Below, one piece after another: positions 19,345-29,600 of a stretch of 64,000 nt of DNA (position 1 is its first letter; each line of letters begins with the position of its first letter). Position numbers and translations under genes: made by a program. The notes beneath the pieces were generated by a model, which searched no databases, was not told where the DNA came from, and saw only the letters and a list, made by a program, of their open reading frames with translations. The stretch covers positions 620,001 to 684,000 of the forward strand of contig NZ_JAKQYM010000001.1 in the NCBI RefSeq assembly GCF_022662535.1, read 5' to 3'. Source of the DNA: Polaribacter marinus (GTDB taxonomy: Bacteria; Bacteroidota; Bacteroidia; Flavobacteriales; Flavobacteriaceae).

Positions 19345-19426
19345 AAATTGTTTTCTAAATTAATAATTAAAAACAGTTTCTTTTTCATGCTTATAATTTT
19401 TACAACTAGCAATTCTATTGTAAAAA

Positions 19427-20638
19427 CTATTTTCTTTCTAAAAGCGCCATATAAAACCCGTCGAAACCAGAAATATGTGCTAAAACTTTTTTGTCGGAGA
19501 CAAATGTAAACTCTTTTCCTGCTTCGGATGTTAAGAAAGTATTAACTTGATTTTGATTTTCTGAAGGTAAAATAGAACAAGTAGCATACACCATTTTCCC
19601 TCCTGGTTTAACCATTTTAGAATATTGTTGTAAGACATCTTGTTGCACCTTTTTTATATTATCTATAAATTCTGGTTGTAATTTCCATTTCGAATCTGGG
19701 TTTCTACGGATAACACCTAAACCAGAACAAGGAGCGTCAATTAAAACTCTGTCTGCTTTTCCGTGTAATTTTTTAATTGGTTTTGTAGAATCAATTACGC
19801 GCATATCTATATTATGTGCTTTGTTTCTTTTTGCTCTAACTTTTAGTTTACGTAATTTACTTTCATAAATATCCATGGCAATGATTTGCCCTTTGTTTTC
19901 CATTAAAGCAGATAGGTGTAAGGTTTTTCCTCCTGAACCTGCACAAGTATCAATAACTTTCATACCCGGTTTTACGTCTAAATAAGCAGCAACAAGTTGC
20001 GATGAGGCATCTTGAACTTCAAAGAATCCATTATGGAATGCTTCTGTTTTAAAAACATTAGCTCTTTCTGGTAAAATCAAAGCATCTGGATGATTGGGTA
20101 CAAATTCGGTATTTACACCTTCTGCTTTTAATTTCTTTTGAAGAATTTCTTTAGAAATGTTTAAAGTATTTGTTCTTAAAATAACACTTGCTTGTACATT
20201 TAAAGCTGCAATTTCTTTGGTCCAAATCTCTTCACCTAATTCAGAAACACACAATTCGTCCATCCAATCTGGAATAGATTCTCTAAATTTTCTAGTTCTA
20301 GATAATTCAGCAAAACGTCCTTTAATTTTTCTTGCTGGAACATCCCCGATTTGATTCCAATCGGGTAAGGCAATTCCTCTTAAAATACACCAAACAGAGA
20401 AAAGTCTCCAAATATTATCTCTATCAAAAGGTACTTTTACTTCTGCTATTTCTGCGTACAACCTATTCCAACGAACAATGTCGTAAATAGTTTCTGCAAC
20501 AAATTTACGGTCTCTTGCTCCCCAGCGTTTGTCTCTTTTTAAGGCTTTTTCTACAGCTTTATCTGCATAAACTCCTTCATTAAATATATCTCTTATACTG
20601 TCTATAACCGCAAAGGTTAAGTTTCTGTGTAATCTCAT
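19427..20638 (-). CDS. RsmB/NOP-family rRNA cytosine-C5 methyltransferase
   Basis: SAM-dependent RNA m5C methyltransferase of 403 aa, acting on 16S rRNA by family analogy. Class I fold motifs: CAGSGGKTLHLSALM (SAM loop) near residue 240, DAPCSGLGVIRRNPD with the PC of motif IV near residue 305, and YATCSILPSENQNQV with the TC catalytic cysteine of motif VI. Residues 1-130 are an N-terminal helical NusB-like region (KALKRDKRWGARDRKFVAETIYDIVRW). It lacks the extra N-terminal length of E. coli RsmB (429 aa). Housekeeping gene; promoter core at 20657-20664. A 9-bp hairpin without a T-run (19397-19426) lies at its 3' end. Confidence 0.9.
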   Translation of the reverse strand: MRLHRNLTFAVIDSIRDIFNEGVYADKAVEKALKRDKRWGARDRKFVAETIYDIVRWNRLYAEIAEVKVPFDRDNIWRLFSVWCILRGIALPDWNQIGDVPARKIKGRFAELSRTRKFRESIPDWMDELCVSELGEEIWTKEIAALNVQASVILRTNTLNISKEILQKKLKAEGVNTEFVPNHPDALILPERANVFKTEAFHNGFFEVQDASSQLVAAYLDVKPGMKVIDTCAGSGGKTLHLSALMENKGQIIAMDIYESKLRKLKVRAKRNKAHNIDMRVIDSTKPIKKLHGKADRVLIDAPCSGLGVIRRNPDSKWKLQPEFIDNIKKVQQDVLQQYSKMVKPGGKMVYATCSILPSENQNQVNTFLTSEAGKEFTFVSDKKVLAHISGFDGFYMALLERK

Positions 20639-20656
20639 GTTCTATTTTGTAATTGG

Positions 20657-20664
20657 CAAAGTTA
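20657..20664 (-). promoter_or_regulatory. TAnnTTTG core of the rRNA methyltransferase gene
   Basis: TAACTTTG on the minus strand, start of transcription expected near 20653, giving a leader of about 15 nt. No clear -33 TTG. Confidence 0.5.
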
Positions 20665-20724
20665 CAAATATCTATTTTCTGTTTAGAGATTTCATTAAAA
20701 TTATTATTATTTAAAATAAAAGTA

Positions 20725-20762
20725 TTGTAGTATTTAAAAAGATATAGTACTTTTGTACTATA
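20725..20762 (+). promoter_or_regulatory. promoter and overlapping operator-like dyad for the large surface-protein genes
   Basis: TTG (20725-20727), 20-nt spacer, TACTTTTG (20748-20755): a good match to the flavobacterial TTG-N17-23-TAnnTTTG promoter. The core is embedded in a perfect 8-bp inverted repeat TATAGTAC-TTTT-GTACTATA (20743-20762). A protein bound to this dyad would block the promoter. The start of transcription near 20759 leaves a long leader of ~190 nt. Confidence 0.6.
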
Positions 20763-20951
20763 GCCCTAACTATTTAATATAGGTATTAATAATTTATTTA
20801 TTGATACTATTTTGTAATAACTATTTATATTTTTTGTAAAAAAAAAAAACATATAGTTTTTCTTTCGTTTTTCGTAAGGAAAATATTTTTTTTATAAAGA
20901 ATATATTATAGCATTAAAATTTTATTAATTAGAACTTAAATCTCCCCCGAG
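20763..20951 (+). other. long AT-rich leader with 12-A tract and start-codon hairpin
   Basis: No gene. Holds a run of twelve A (20838-20849) and ends in a small hairpin ATCTC-CCCC-GAGAT (20940-20953) whose right arm contains the first bases of the start codon at 20952. The five-C run is striking in so AT-rich a context. The hairpin could limit ribosome access; no riboswitch class is recognised. Confidence 0.4.
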
Positions 20952-23630
20952 ATGAAAATAAAAAATGGGAGTACTATATTCATTTTGTTTGTGTTTGTTT
21001 TTTTATGTAAAAACAATATTTATTCTATAGATGTTGGTTTAAATAAAATTAATAAGTTTGAATTTAAGCATACCACAAAATCAAAGGAATTTGTTACGAA
21101 TGACTTTGGCACTTTACCTAAAAACGAAATTATACCTTTAGTTAATGATGCGAATTTTAACGGAATTACAGTAAATGGATCAGAAAATTGTATTACTGTT
21201 CCTTTTGTTGGTACTTCTTGTACAGAGGATTGGACAAGTGTTGCCAATGTTTTAGATGGGAATTTAACAAATTTTACCACTTCAAGTATTTTATTGACTG
21301 ATATAGATAAGTTGACAATTACTTATCCAACAGAAGACATACCTGCCGGTACTTATGCAGGTTTTAGAATAGAATCTTCTTCTATACTTGGTTTATTAGG
21401 GAATATCACCATTACAACACAAGATAGTAATGGAGATACTGTAGAAACCTATAGTCCGTCAACTAATTTATTATCAGGGACATTAGATTTTTCTGGACCG
21501 ACCAATATTGGTTTTGTAACAACAAGTAGTTTTAGAAAAATAGAAATTAAAGTAAGCGGTTTATTAGATATATCTTCTTTAAAAGTATACTATGCATTTA
21601 TCAAACTTTATGAAGAAAACGCAACAGCACTTCCTTGTAATGATGTTGTAGAAATTACAAACAATCAATATCCAGTAGAAATTGATGAAATTGGCACTTC
21701 TGGAATTAATGTTAGCCTTATTGGTGATGTTATTAAAAATGCAGATTATGCAATTGATTCAGACCAAACCAATCATGCTACTTTAAATGCAGGGGCAATT
21801 GGAGTTGGAGTGGCTGCAACTTCCTATTTGTCAATAAAAAAACAGAGTGATTATGCTACAGGACTCATAACACCATTTGCAGCAGGTACTTATGCTGGAT
21901 TTAATGTAACTCTAGCCAATTTATTAGAGGTAGGTGTTTTAGATAATATTATCATCACAACTTATTTAGGAAATGCAAAACAAGAATCTAGTGATACATC
22001 TTCTAATCTTATAGATGTGCCTCTTTTAGGGGCAGCAACTCAAAATAAAGGATTTATAACTACTTTAGAGTATGATGAAATTAGAATTACTGTTTCTAAA
22101 CCTATTGGAATCACTTTGGGAGAAGTACAAGTAAATTACCCTATTATAAAAAAATATTGTAGTAATACAGATACATCAAATTGTAATATACAAGAACCTT
22201 GGACAAATACATCGTATCCGGTAGAAGTTTACACACCAAATACTTCTGGACTTTTAGGAGTAGGTAATGATATAACGAATTTAGAAAACATTATAAGTGA
22301 AAGTACTACAGATTATGCAGAATTAGGATTAAATGTAAGTCTTGCTAGTGATTTAGAAATAGGTGTATATGATGTTTTAGATAATTATACAGGTGCTAAC
22401 TTTGTTGGTTTCGATATTGAGGTAGCAAGTATTGCAGATGTTAATTTATTAAATAATATTTCAATTTCTACCTATAAAGATGGATCAAATACGTTAGTAG
22501 AAACAGCATCCGGTTCGTCTATGTTATTAGGGGTACCTTTATTATCAGCCTCAAATAAACAAACGATAGGTTTTTTGACTACCCAAGAATTTGATGAAGT
22601 ACGAATTAAATTTAGTTCAACTCTGAATGCGAATGTAGGTACTATAAAAATTTACAAAAGTTTTATTCAAAAAATGTGTGTTACAGATTTAGCATGTAAT
22701 ACATCATATGCTCTTAATGCTCCAACATTTTCTACCTATATAGATTTTCAACAAACTGGAGTTTCAGATTTGGCCTGTGTAGGATGTAGTTTAAATGACA
22801 CAAATAATTTATTAACAAGTTCTGATACGGATTATGCTACTATAAATGTTTTAGCAAGTGTTGCTGGATCTGCTAGTTTAACCGTTAGAGATGCCACAAA
22901 TACATATCCTTCAGGTTCATATGCGGGATTTGCTGTAAACTATGATTCTTCTTTAGTGAGTTTAGATTTATTTAACAATAGTATAAAAATTGAAACTTTA
23001 GATGCTAATGGTGATGTAATAGAAAGTCAAACAGGAAGCAACTTAATTGGTTTGTCCTTATTAACCAATCTTATTGGTACTGCCGGTACTGGTAATGCTA
23101 ATATTGGATTTAAAACAACCCAAGCATATCAAGGAATTAAACTAACTGTTTCTAAATTAGTCGGAGTAGATTTAAACCCATTATTAAATAATAATGAGGT
23201 TAAAGTATATGGTGCTTTTGTAGATACTAGAGGAGCAACAGGTGGTAATTTTGATACTTGTTTAATAGATCTATCTATAGGAAAAACAGTCGAAAAATCG
23301 ATACTTAAATTAGGAAATACAATTGTTTTTAATATTACCATTAAAAATACTGGTGGTATAGCAGCTAATGAAGTAAAAGTAAAAGATCTTTTACCAGAAG
23401 GATTAACTTTTAATGAAGCAGCATCTGTAATACCAGATAACACAACATATGATGAAGCTACTGGTATTTGGGATTTTGGAGATTTAGAAATTAATGTAGG
23501 AGAATCTTATACATTAAAATTAGCTGCAACTATTACAAAGCCTGGAGAAATTATAATAAATAAATCAGAAATATATTCAACAAATCTATATCAGTTAGAT
23601 ATAGATTCCACCCCTAATTCTAATAATTAA
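20952..23630 (+). CDS. surface repeat protein (892 aa): four copies of an unassigned domain plus DUF11
   Basis: Predicted secreted protein. Signal-like N-terminus (IFILFVFVFLCKNNIYS). Then four tandem domains of ~165-180 residues: ~60-229, 240-411, 421-582, 593-770. Each has a central [AG]-[ST]-Y-A-G-F motif (AGTYAGFRI, AGTYAGFNV, ANFVGFDI, GSYAGFAV) and a late G-F-x-T-T-x3-[FY] motif (GFVTTSSF, GFITTLEY, GFLTTQEF, GFKTTQAY); cysteine pairs mark the joints (KYC...NCN, KMCVTDLACN, LACVGCS). Residues ~773-885 are one DUF11 repeat ending in DIDSTPNSNN. No T9SS sorting domain follows, unlike its neighbour, so export beyond the outer membrane is uncertain. It shares the array with the next gene, 60 bases downstream. 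Function unknown; adhesion or matrix role is a guess. Confidence 0.85.
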   Translation: MKIKNGSTIFILFVFVFLCKNNIYSIDVGLNKINKFEFKHTTKSKEFVTNDFGTLPKNEIIPLVNDANFNGITVNGSENCITVPFVGTSCTEDWTSVANVLDGNLTNFTTSSILLTDIDKLTITYPTEDIPAGTYAGFRIESSSILGLLGNITITTQDSNGDTVETYSPSTNLLSGTLDFSGPTNIGFVTTSSFRKIEIKVSGLLDISSLKVYYAFIKLYEENATALPCNDVVEITNNQYPVEIDEIGTSGINVSLIGDVIKNADYAIDSDQTNHATLNAGAIGVGVAATSYLSIKKQSDYATGLITPFAAGTYAGFNVTLANLLEVGVLDNIIITTYLGNAKQESSDTSSNLIDVPLLGAATQNKGFITTLEYDEIRITVSKPIGITLGEVQVNYPIIKKYCSNTDTSNCNIQEPWTNTSYPVEVYTPNTSGLLGVGNDITNLENIISESTTDYAELGLNVSLASDLEIGVYDVLDNYTGANFVGFDIEVASIADVNLLNNISISTYKDGSNTLVETASGSSMLLGVPLLSASNKQTIGFLTTQEFDEVRIKFSSTLNANVGTIKIYKSFIQKMCVTDLACNTSYALNAPTFSTYIDFQQTGVSDLACVGCSLNDTNNLLTSSDTDYATINVLASVAGSASLTVRDATNTYPSGSYAGFAVNYDSSLVSLDLFNNSIKIETLDANGDVIESQTGSNLIGLSLLTNLIGTAGTGNANIGFKTTQAYQGIKLTVSKLVGVDLNPLLNNNEVKVYGAFVDTRGATGGNFDTCLIDLSIGKTVEKSILKLGNTIVFNITIKNTGGIAANEVKVKDLLPEGLTFNEAASVIPDNTTYDEATGIWDFGDLEINVGESYTLKLAATITKPGEIIINKSEIYSTNLYQLDIDSTPNSNN
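21129..23261 (+). repeat. four-copy domain array, first gene
   Basis: Protein-level tandem repeat of four ~170-residue units, diverged enough that no long exact DNA repeat is visible. Unit n of this gene resembles unit n of the array at 23874-26012 more than its own neighbours (for example VNYPIIKKYCS in both second units, SDLxCVxCS in both fourth units), so the array formed first and was then duplicated as a block. Confidence 0.75.
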
Positions 23631-23644
23631 AAATAAATAAAATA

Positions 23645-23662
23645 AAAGCACAATTGTGCTTT
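23645..23662 (+). other. intergenic hairpin between the two large surface-protein genes
   Basis: Inverted repeat AAAGCAC-AATT-GTGCTTT between stop 23630 and start 23691, without a T-run. It may act as an RNA-stability or partial attenuation element that sets the ratio of the two gene products rather than as a full terminator. Confidence 0.45.
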
Positions 23663-23690
23663 AGGTCATTACTAAAAGTATCTTGTTAAA

Positions 23691-26600
23691 ATGAATGGTA
23701 TAAAAAGTCAGAATTGGTTCACCTTTTTTCTAATTTTAAATATGGTTAATATTTATGCATATAATATTAAGGATAAAGGAAAAAAAAATAAAACTTATAA
23801 AACGACAACTGTTGCTGCAAATGTTATTACGGATTTACCTAAAAACCAAATTGTACCTCTTGTAAATGATACTAATTTTAGTGGGGTTACTGTGAGTAGT
23901 TCTACTTATGCTTGTCCTACTCTAGGAAATCTTGGTAGAAGATGTGATGAATGGAGCAATAAAGGAAATGCCATAGATGGTAATCTTACTATTTATACTT
24001 CTACAAACAGTGATTCTTACTTAACAATTACCTCGCCCATAACAATGCCTGCGGGTAGTTATGCGGGAGCAAGAATAAGAACAAACTCTTTGTTGTCCAG
24101 TATATCAAATTTATTAAGTGTTTTAAGTGGAGTAAAGATAACAACATATAATGGAAACACGAAACAAGAGGATTTTATAGTAAGTAATGACAGTGCTTTA
24201 AGTTTGTTAGATTTTACAAGTAGTGACCCTTATAATGTTGGTTTTGTAACCACAAAAGCCTTTAATAAAATAAGAATTACTTATGATACGGGGCTTATAG
24301 GTGGTCTTACTTCTAGTTTAAGAGTTTATTACGCATTTGTAAAAATATACGATGATAATATTACTCCTTTAGCATGTAATACACCTACCATAATGACAAG
24401 CCCTAATTATGCCTTAGAAATAGATGATGTAGGTGCTTCTGGTCTTAATATAAACCTTCTTGGTAATAATGGAATTAATCCAGAAAATGTTATTGATGCG
24501 AACCAAGAAAACCATGCTTCATTAAATGGAGGTACCATTGGTGTCAATGCTCTTGCTACTTCTTATTTATCTGTAAAAAAACAATTAGCATATGATGATG
24601 CAGATGGTATTCTAGAACCTTTTTCAGCAGGTACTTATGCAGGTTTTAATGTCACTTTAGCCAATTTAGCAGATGTTGGGGTTTTAGATAATATTATAAT
24701 TACTACGTATTTAAATGATGTAGAGAAAGAATCTTCAGCGAGTACCACTAATTTAATAGATGCGCCAGTTTTAGGGGCTGCTACCCAAAATAGAGGGTTT
24801 GTAACCACTACAGCTTATGATGAAATAAGAATTACAGTTTCTAAACCAGTAGGGGTATCTTTAGGAGAAGTACAGGTAAATTATCCTATTATAAAAAAAT
24901 ATTGTAGTTATGATACCGCAACTGGAAATCCATTAGACTGTAATACTACGGTACCTTGGACAAACACAGATTTTCCTGTAGAAGTCTACACTCCTGGAAA
25001 TTTAGGTTTGGTAGGGGCAGGTATGGCAATAGATGGTTTAGATAATATTATAAATAGCAGTACAACTGATTATGCAGAATTAGGGTTAAATATAGCAGCA
25101 GGAGAAGCTTTAGAAATTGGGGTTTATGATGTGTTAGATAATTATACAGATTCTCATTTTGTAGGTTTTGATATAGAAACCGCTAGTATCTTAGATGTAA
25201 ATTTGTTAAATAATATTAGCATTTCTACCTATATAGATGGTTCAAATACCGTAGTAGAAACTAAATCTGGAGCCGCTATGTTATTAGGTGCTCCTATATT
25301 AGAAGGTGCCAATAAACAAACTATTGGTTTTGTAAGTTCTTTACCTTTTGATGAAGTTCGAATTAAATTTAGTTCAACGGTTGGTGCTAATTTAGGAACT
25401 ATTAAAATATACAATAGTTTTATACAAAAAATGTGCCCAACAGATTTAGAGTGTAATACGTCTTATAATATTAGTTCTCCTGCATTTTCTACTTATGTAG
25501 ATTTTCAACAAACGGGTGTTTCAGACTTACTTTGTGTAGATTGTAGTGTTACGAATGCAAATAACGTATTAACCGCAGATACAGAAGATTATGCATCTAT
25601 CAATATTTTAGCAAGTGTTGCTGGAACTGCTAGTATTGCTGTAAGAGACGCAACTAACGAATATCCTACAGGTTCTTATGCGGGTTTTAATGTAAAGTTT
25701 AGTTCTTCTTTAGTGAGTTTAGACATTTTAAAAAATAGTTTAACAATATCAACTTTAGATGCTGATGGAAATATTTTAGAAACTGTAGAAGGAGATAATT
25801 TAGTTGGTTTGACTTTATTAACAGCTAATCTTATTGGTCATGATGGGTCTGTAAATTTTGGTTTTAAAACGACACAACCTTATTACGGAATTAAATTAAC
25901 GGCAGAAAAATTGGCCGGTGTAGATCTAAATGCACTTTTAGATGAAGAGCTAGAAGTCTACGGAGCCTTTGTAGATACAAGAGGGGCAATAGGAGGAGAT
26001 TTTGATGACTGTGCAGATACAGATAGCGATTTAGATGGTATTTTAGATAAAGTAGATTTAGATGATGACAATGACGGTATTTTAGATACAGATGAATATG
26101 GTTCTTATGAGCCGTTTGGTGATGAAGATGGAGATGGAATACTAAATTACTTAGATAATACAGATAACGGTGATTCTGGAGATGGTAGTACAACCGATTA
26201 TACAGACTCAAATAATGATGGAATCCCAGATGTGTATGATACAGACGGAGATGGTACACCAAATCATTTAGATTTAGATTCAGACGGAGATGGCTGTTCT
26301 GATGCCTTAGAAGCAGGAGCAACAACTGATACAACAACAAATTACCAATTCACTGGTGCAGTAGGTCCCGATGGTGTCCCAGATGCTGTACAAACAACAA
26401 GTGGCGTAAATAGTGGTTTGGTAGATTATCATGTGATAGGTTCTAATGTTAATAATCCACATTTTCTAGATCCGGCTATTAATTACGCTTGTTTTAATAG
26501 TTTAGGTTGTTCAACAGACGCGTATCAAGTAACTAATAATTATGATTTATTAGGTGATGGAAACAAAGTAAATTCTGTTTGGCAAACTCTAGATTTAATT

Positions 26601-29600
26601 ACCGGAGACATGGTTACCGCAGATGATGATTCTAATGCAAATATAAATGCTATAGGTTACAACCTAAAAGATGGTAAGATATGGGGAGTTTCTCGTAATC
26701 CACAAGCTTTAACAGTAACCTCAAAAAATGATTCTGGAGAATGGAAAACCCAAATTATTACAATTACCGGATTAGAAAATGATAAGATTTATAATGTTGG
26801 GGATATAGATGAAAATGGACATTTTTATATTGTTCAAGGGGCGTCTGATGCGGGTACTCATAACATTAAAGTAATTGATTTAGATCCTGCTTCAATAACT
26901 TATCTAGAAGTAATAGAGACTATTACTCTTACTACGATTCCAGGCATTTTATCTGATTTTGCATTTCATCCTGTAAGTGGTGATTTATATACTATTGTAA
27001 AAAACGCGACTGATGATTTAATTCGAATAAATATGGGTGATGGAACTTCTACTAACTTAGGTACTTCTGGAGTTCCAGGAGGTACAGCTTATGGAGCCGT
27101 TTTCTTTGATCATGATGGTTTTTTCTATGCTGTTAAAAATAATGACGGTAAAATTTATCGATTAGATCTAAGTAGTCCGCCAGCCACAGATTATGATGAA
27201 ACTACAACAACTTTTTTCTCTCAAGCAACTGCATCAGGTAATAATGATGGGGCACGTTGTACAGATGGTAAAGTATATGTAGATTATGGAGATGCGCCAG
27301 ATACAGGTACAGGTACATCAGTAGGGAATTATAATACACTTTTATCAAATGATGGACCTCGTCATTCTGTTTTAGGTTATTCATCAAGTTCTTTTGTTTC
27401 TAATTTAATGTTAGGTACTAACATTTCAGCAGGTACTGGTCCAATACTATCGGGAAGTGGAGATACATATGATGATGGAGTAAATTGGCCTGCTTCCTTA
27501 GAAGCTGGTACGGAATATACTCAAGATATTTCCATAACTAATAATACAGGGGGTGATGCATATTTAAGTGTATGGATTGATTTTAATAGAGATGGAGATT
27601 TTTCAGATGCTGGAGAACAACTAGCAAATGATAAAGTGATAGCTAATAATGCAACTACGGCAAGTGTTACTTTTACTGTACCTGATGCTTTATCTAGTGT
27701 AGGCGTAAGTTATGCGCGTGTTCGACTTAGTCAAAATCAAGGAGAATCTAATACCCCTACAGGTGCTGCTGTAGGTGGAGAAGTTGAAGATTATTTAATT
27801 AACCTTACAGATGCCTCAGCAAACGGATCAGCAATGATTACGCAAGTATATCAAAATGGTCAAGAAAGATGGATAGAAGTTACTAATATTAGTGCTAAGG
27901 ATATTCCTGGAAATGTTATTAAAGTACAATTGTATAAAGATAAATCAGGAGACCAAACAGGTGTAGTTCCCGATGTTACTTATACTGTTCCAACGGTTTT
28001 AGAAGCCGGAGAGTCTGTATTATTTAAAAGAGGGACAAATGTTATTGCTAATACAAGAAGTACAGCAACAATTGAACAGAATAATTCTTTAGCAAATATT
28101 GCAGGTGGAGATGATATCATTACCCTTTCTACTACAACAGATGGAACTTCATGGGCAAATAGATATGATGTTGTTTCTAATATTGCAAACAAAACTTCAG
28201 TAGTAAGAATAGATGAAGTAGAAGTGCCAAACAATACTTATACAGAAAGTGAATGGGTAGTATTTATAGATGATGCTATTGTTACGTATTCTAACCAAGT
28301 AGATGCTGATACTCCTGCCTCAGAACGACATGCACATGCACCTTTAATCTCCGAAATTGAGTATGCAAATGCAGAAGCAAATATTAGACTAGGTTTGCAT
28401 AGAATTCAACTAACAGATAGAATTACAGACCCAAATGATGCAAATAATACGATTTGGTCTAATGGATACCCAGACAGATCTAGAGAAGTTGTTGTTTCAG
28501 AAGATTTTAATGATTTAGAAAAATTAAGTGCTCGTAAACTGGAGGTGAAGAGTAATAGTGTTTTTAGTATAACAGATCATTTATTGGTGGTAACGGATAG
28601 AGTTATCTTAGATGGTGAAATTAGATTGGTAAGTACAGATAGCACTAATCTGGCACAAATGGTACAAACTCATGAAGGATCAGGTAAAATTACAGGTTTG
28701 GGTAAATTATTAATAGATCAAAAATCTTATGTACCTAGTATGTACAGATATAATTATATGAGCTCTCCTGTAAATACAATTGGCAAAAACACTTATTCAA
28801 TTGAAGAGGTTTTTAAAGATGGTACAAATACATTAACTGCAGAAGGCAAAATTGGTCAAGGAACTGATGACCTGGCAAAAGACATTACTTTTGTAGAAGG
28901 GTATGACGGGAGTCCTACAGCTCCAATATCTTTAGCAGATTATTGGGTATATACTTTTGGAAGTAATGCTATTTGGGAGCATCAATATAAAGATGGAGAA
29001 ATTCCACAAACAGATGGTTTTATTTTTAAAGGACCCAATAGAAAGCAAAATTATACATTTGTTGGAACTCCAAAAGATGGAGATTTAGAAACAACAATAG
29101 CAGCTAATGAATCCTATCTAGTAGGGAATCCTTATGCTACAGCAATTAGTGCCAAAAAATTTATAGAAGATAATAGTAATTCGATAACAGGAAATTTATA
29201 TTTCTGGGAACATGCAAGTGAAGAAAATGCAACAGGTACAGCTGGTCATAATTATGGAGGTTATATTGGTGGCTATGCAATTAGAAACATTGCTCTTGGA
29301 ATATCTGCGAATCAAGTAACAACTAATAATGGAGTAGCAATAGCAACAAGTTTAATAGAAGCTGAATCTGAGACATTAAATAATGGAGCAACAACTTTTG
29401 TTGATGGAGGAGGTGTAACAAGTGTTCTTCTTAATGCTAATGGTGAAAATATCTCGTTTACAAGCTCAACCGAAATGCTTGTAGATTCCTTAATTATTTC
29501 TTATAAATCTAGCAGTACTATAACTTTAGGGATTCAAATAAAAGGAATTTTGAATGAAATTGAATTAGTATCTACAAATGGACAATATTTAAATTACTCT

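Noticed and set aside
23631..23690. Frameshift or stop splitting one larger surface-protein gene into two
   Set aside because: The second gene restarts with its own signal sequence and repeats the full array, so these are tandem paralogues, not fragments.
25891..26340. Leu/His-rich 149-residue open frame on the minus strand
   Set aside because: Antisense shadow of the Asp-rich TSP3 calcium repeats; composition is that of reverse-complemented GAT codons and it has no start context.
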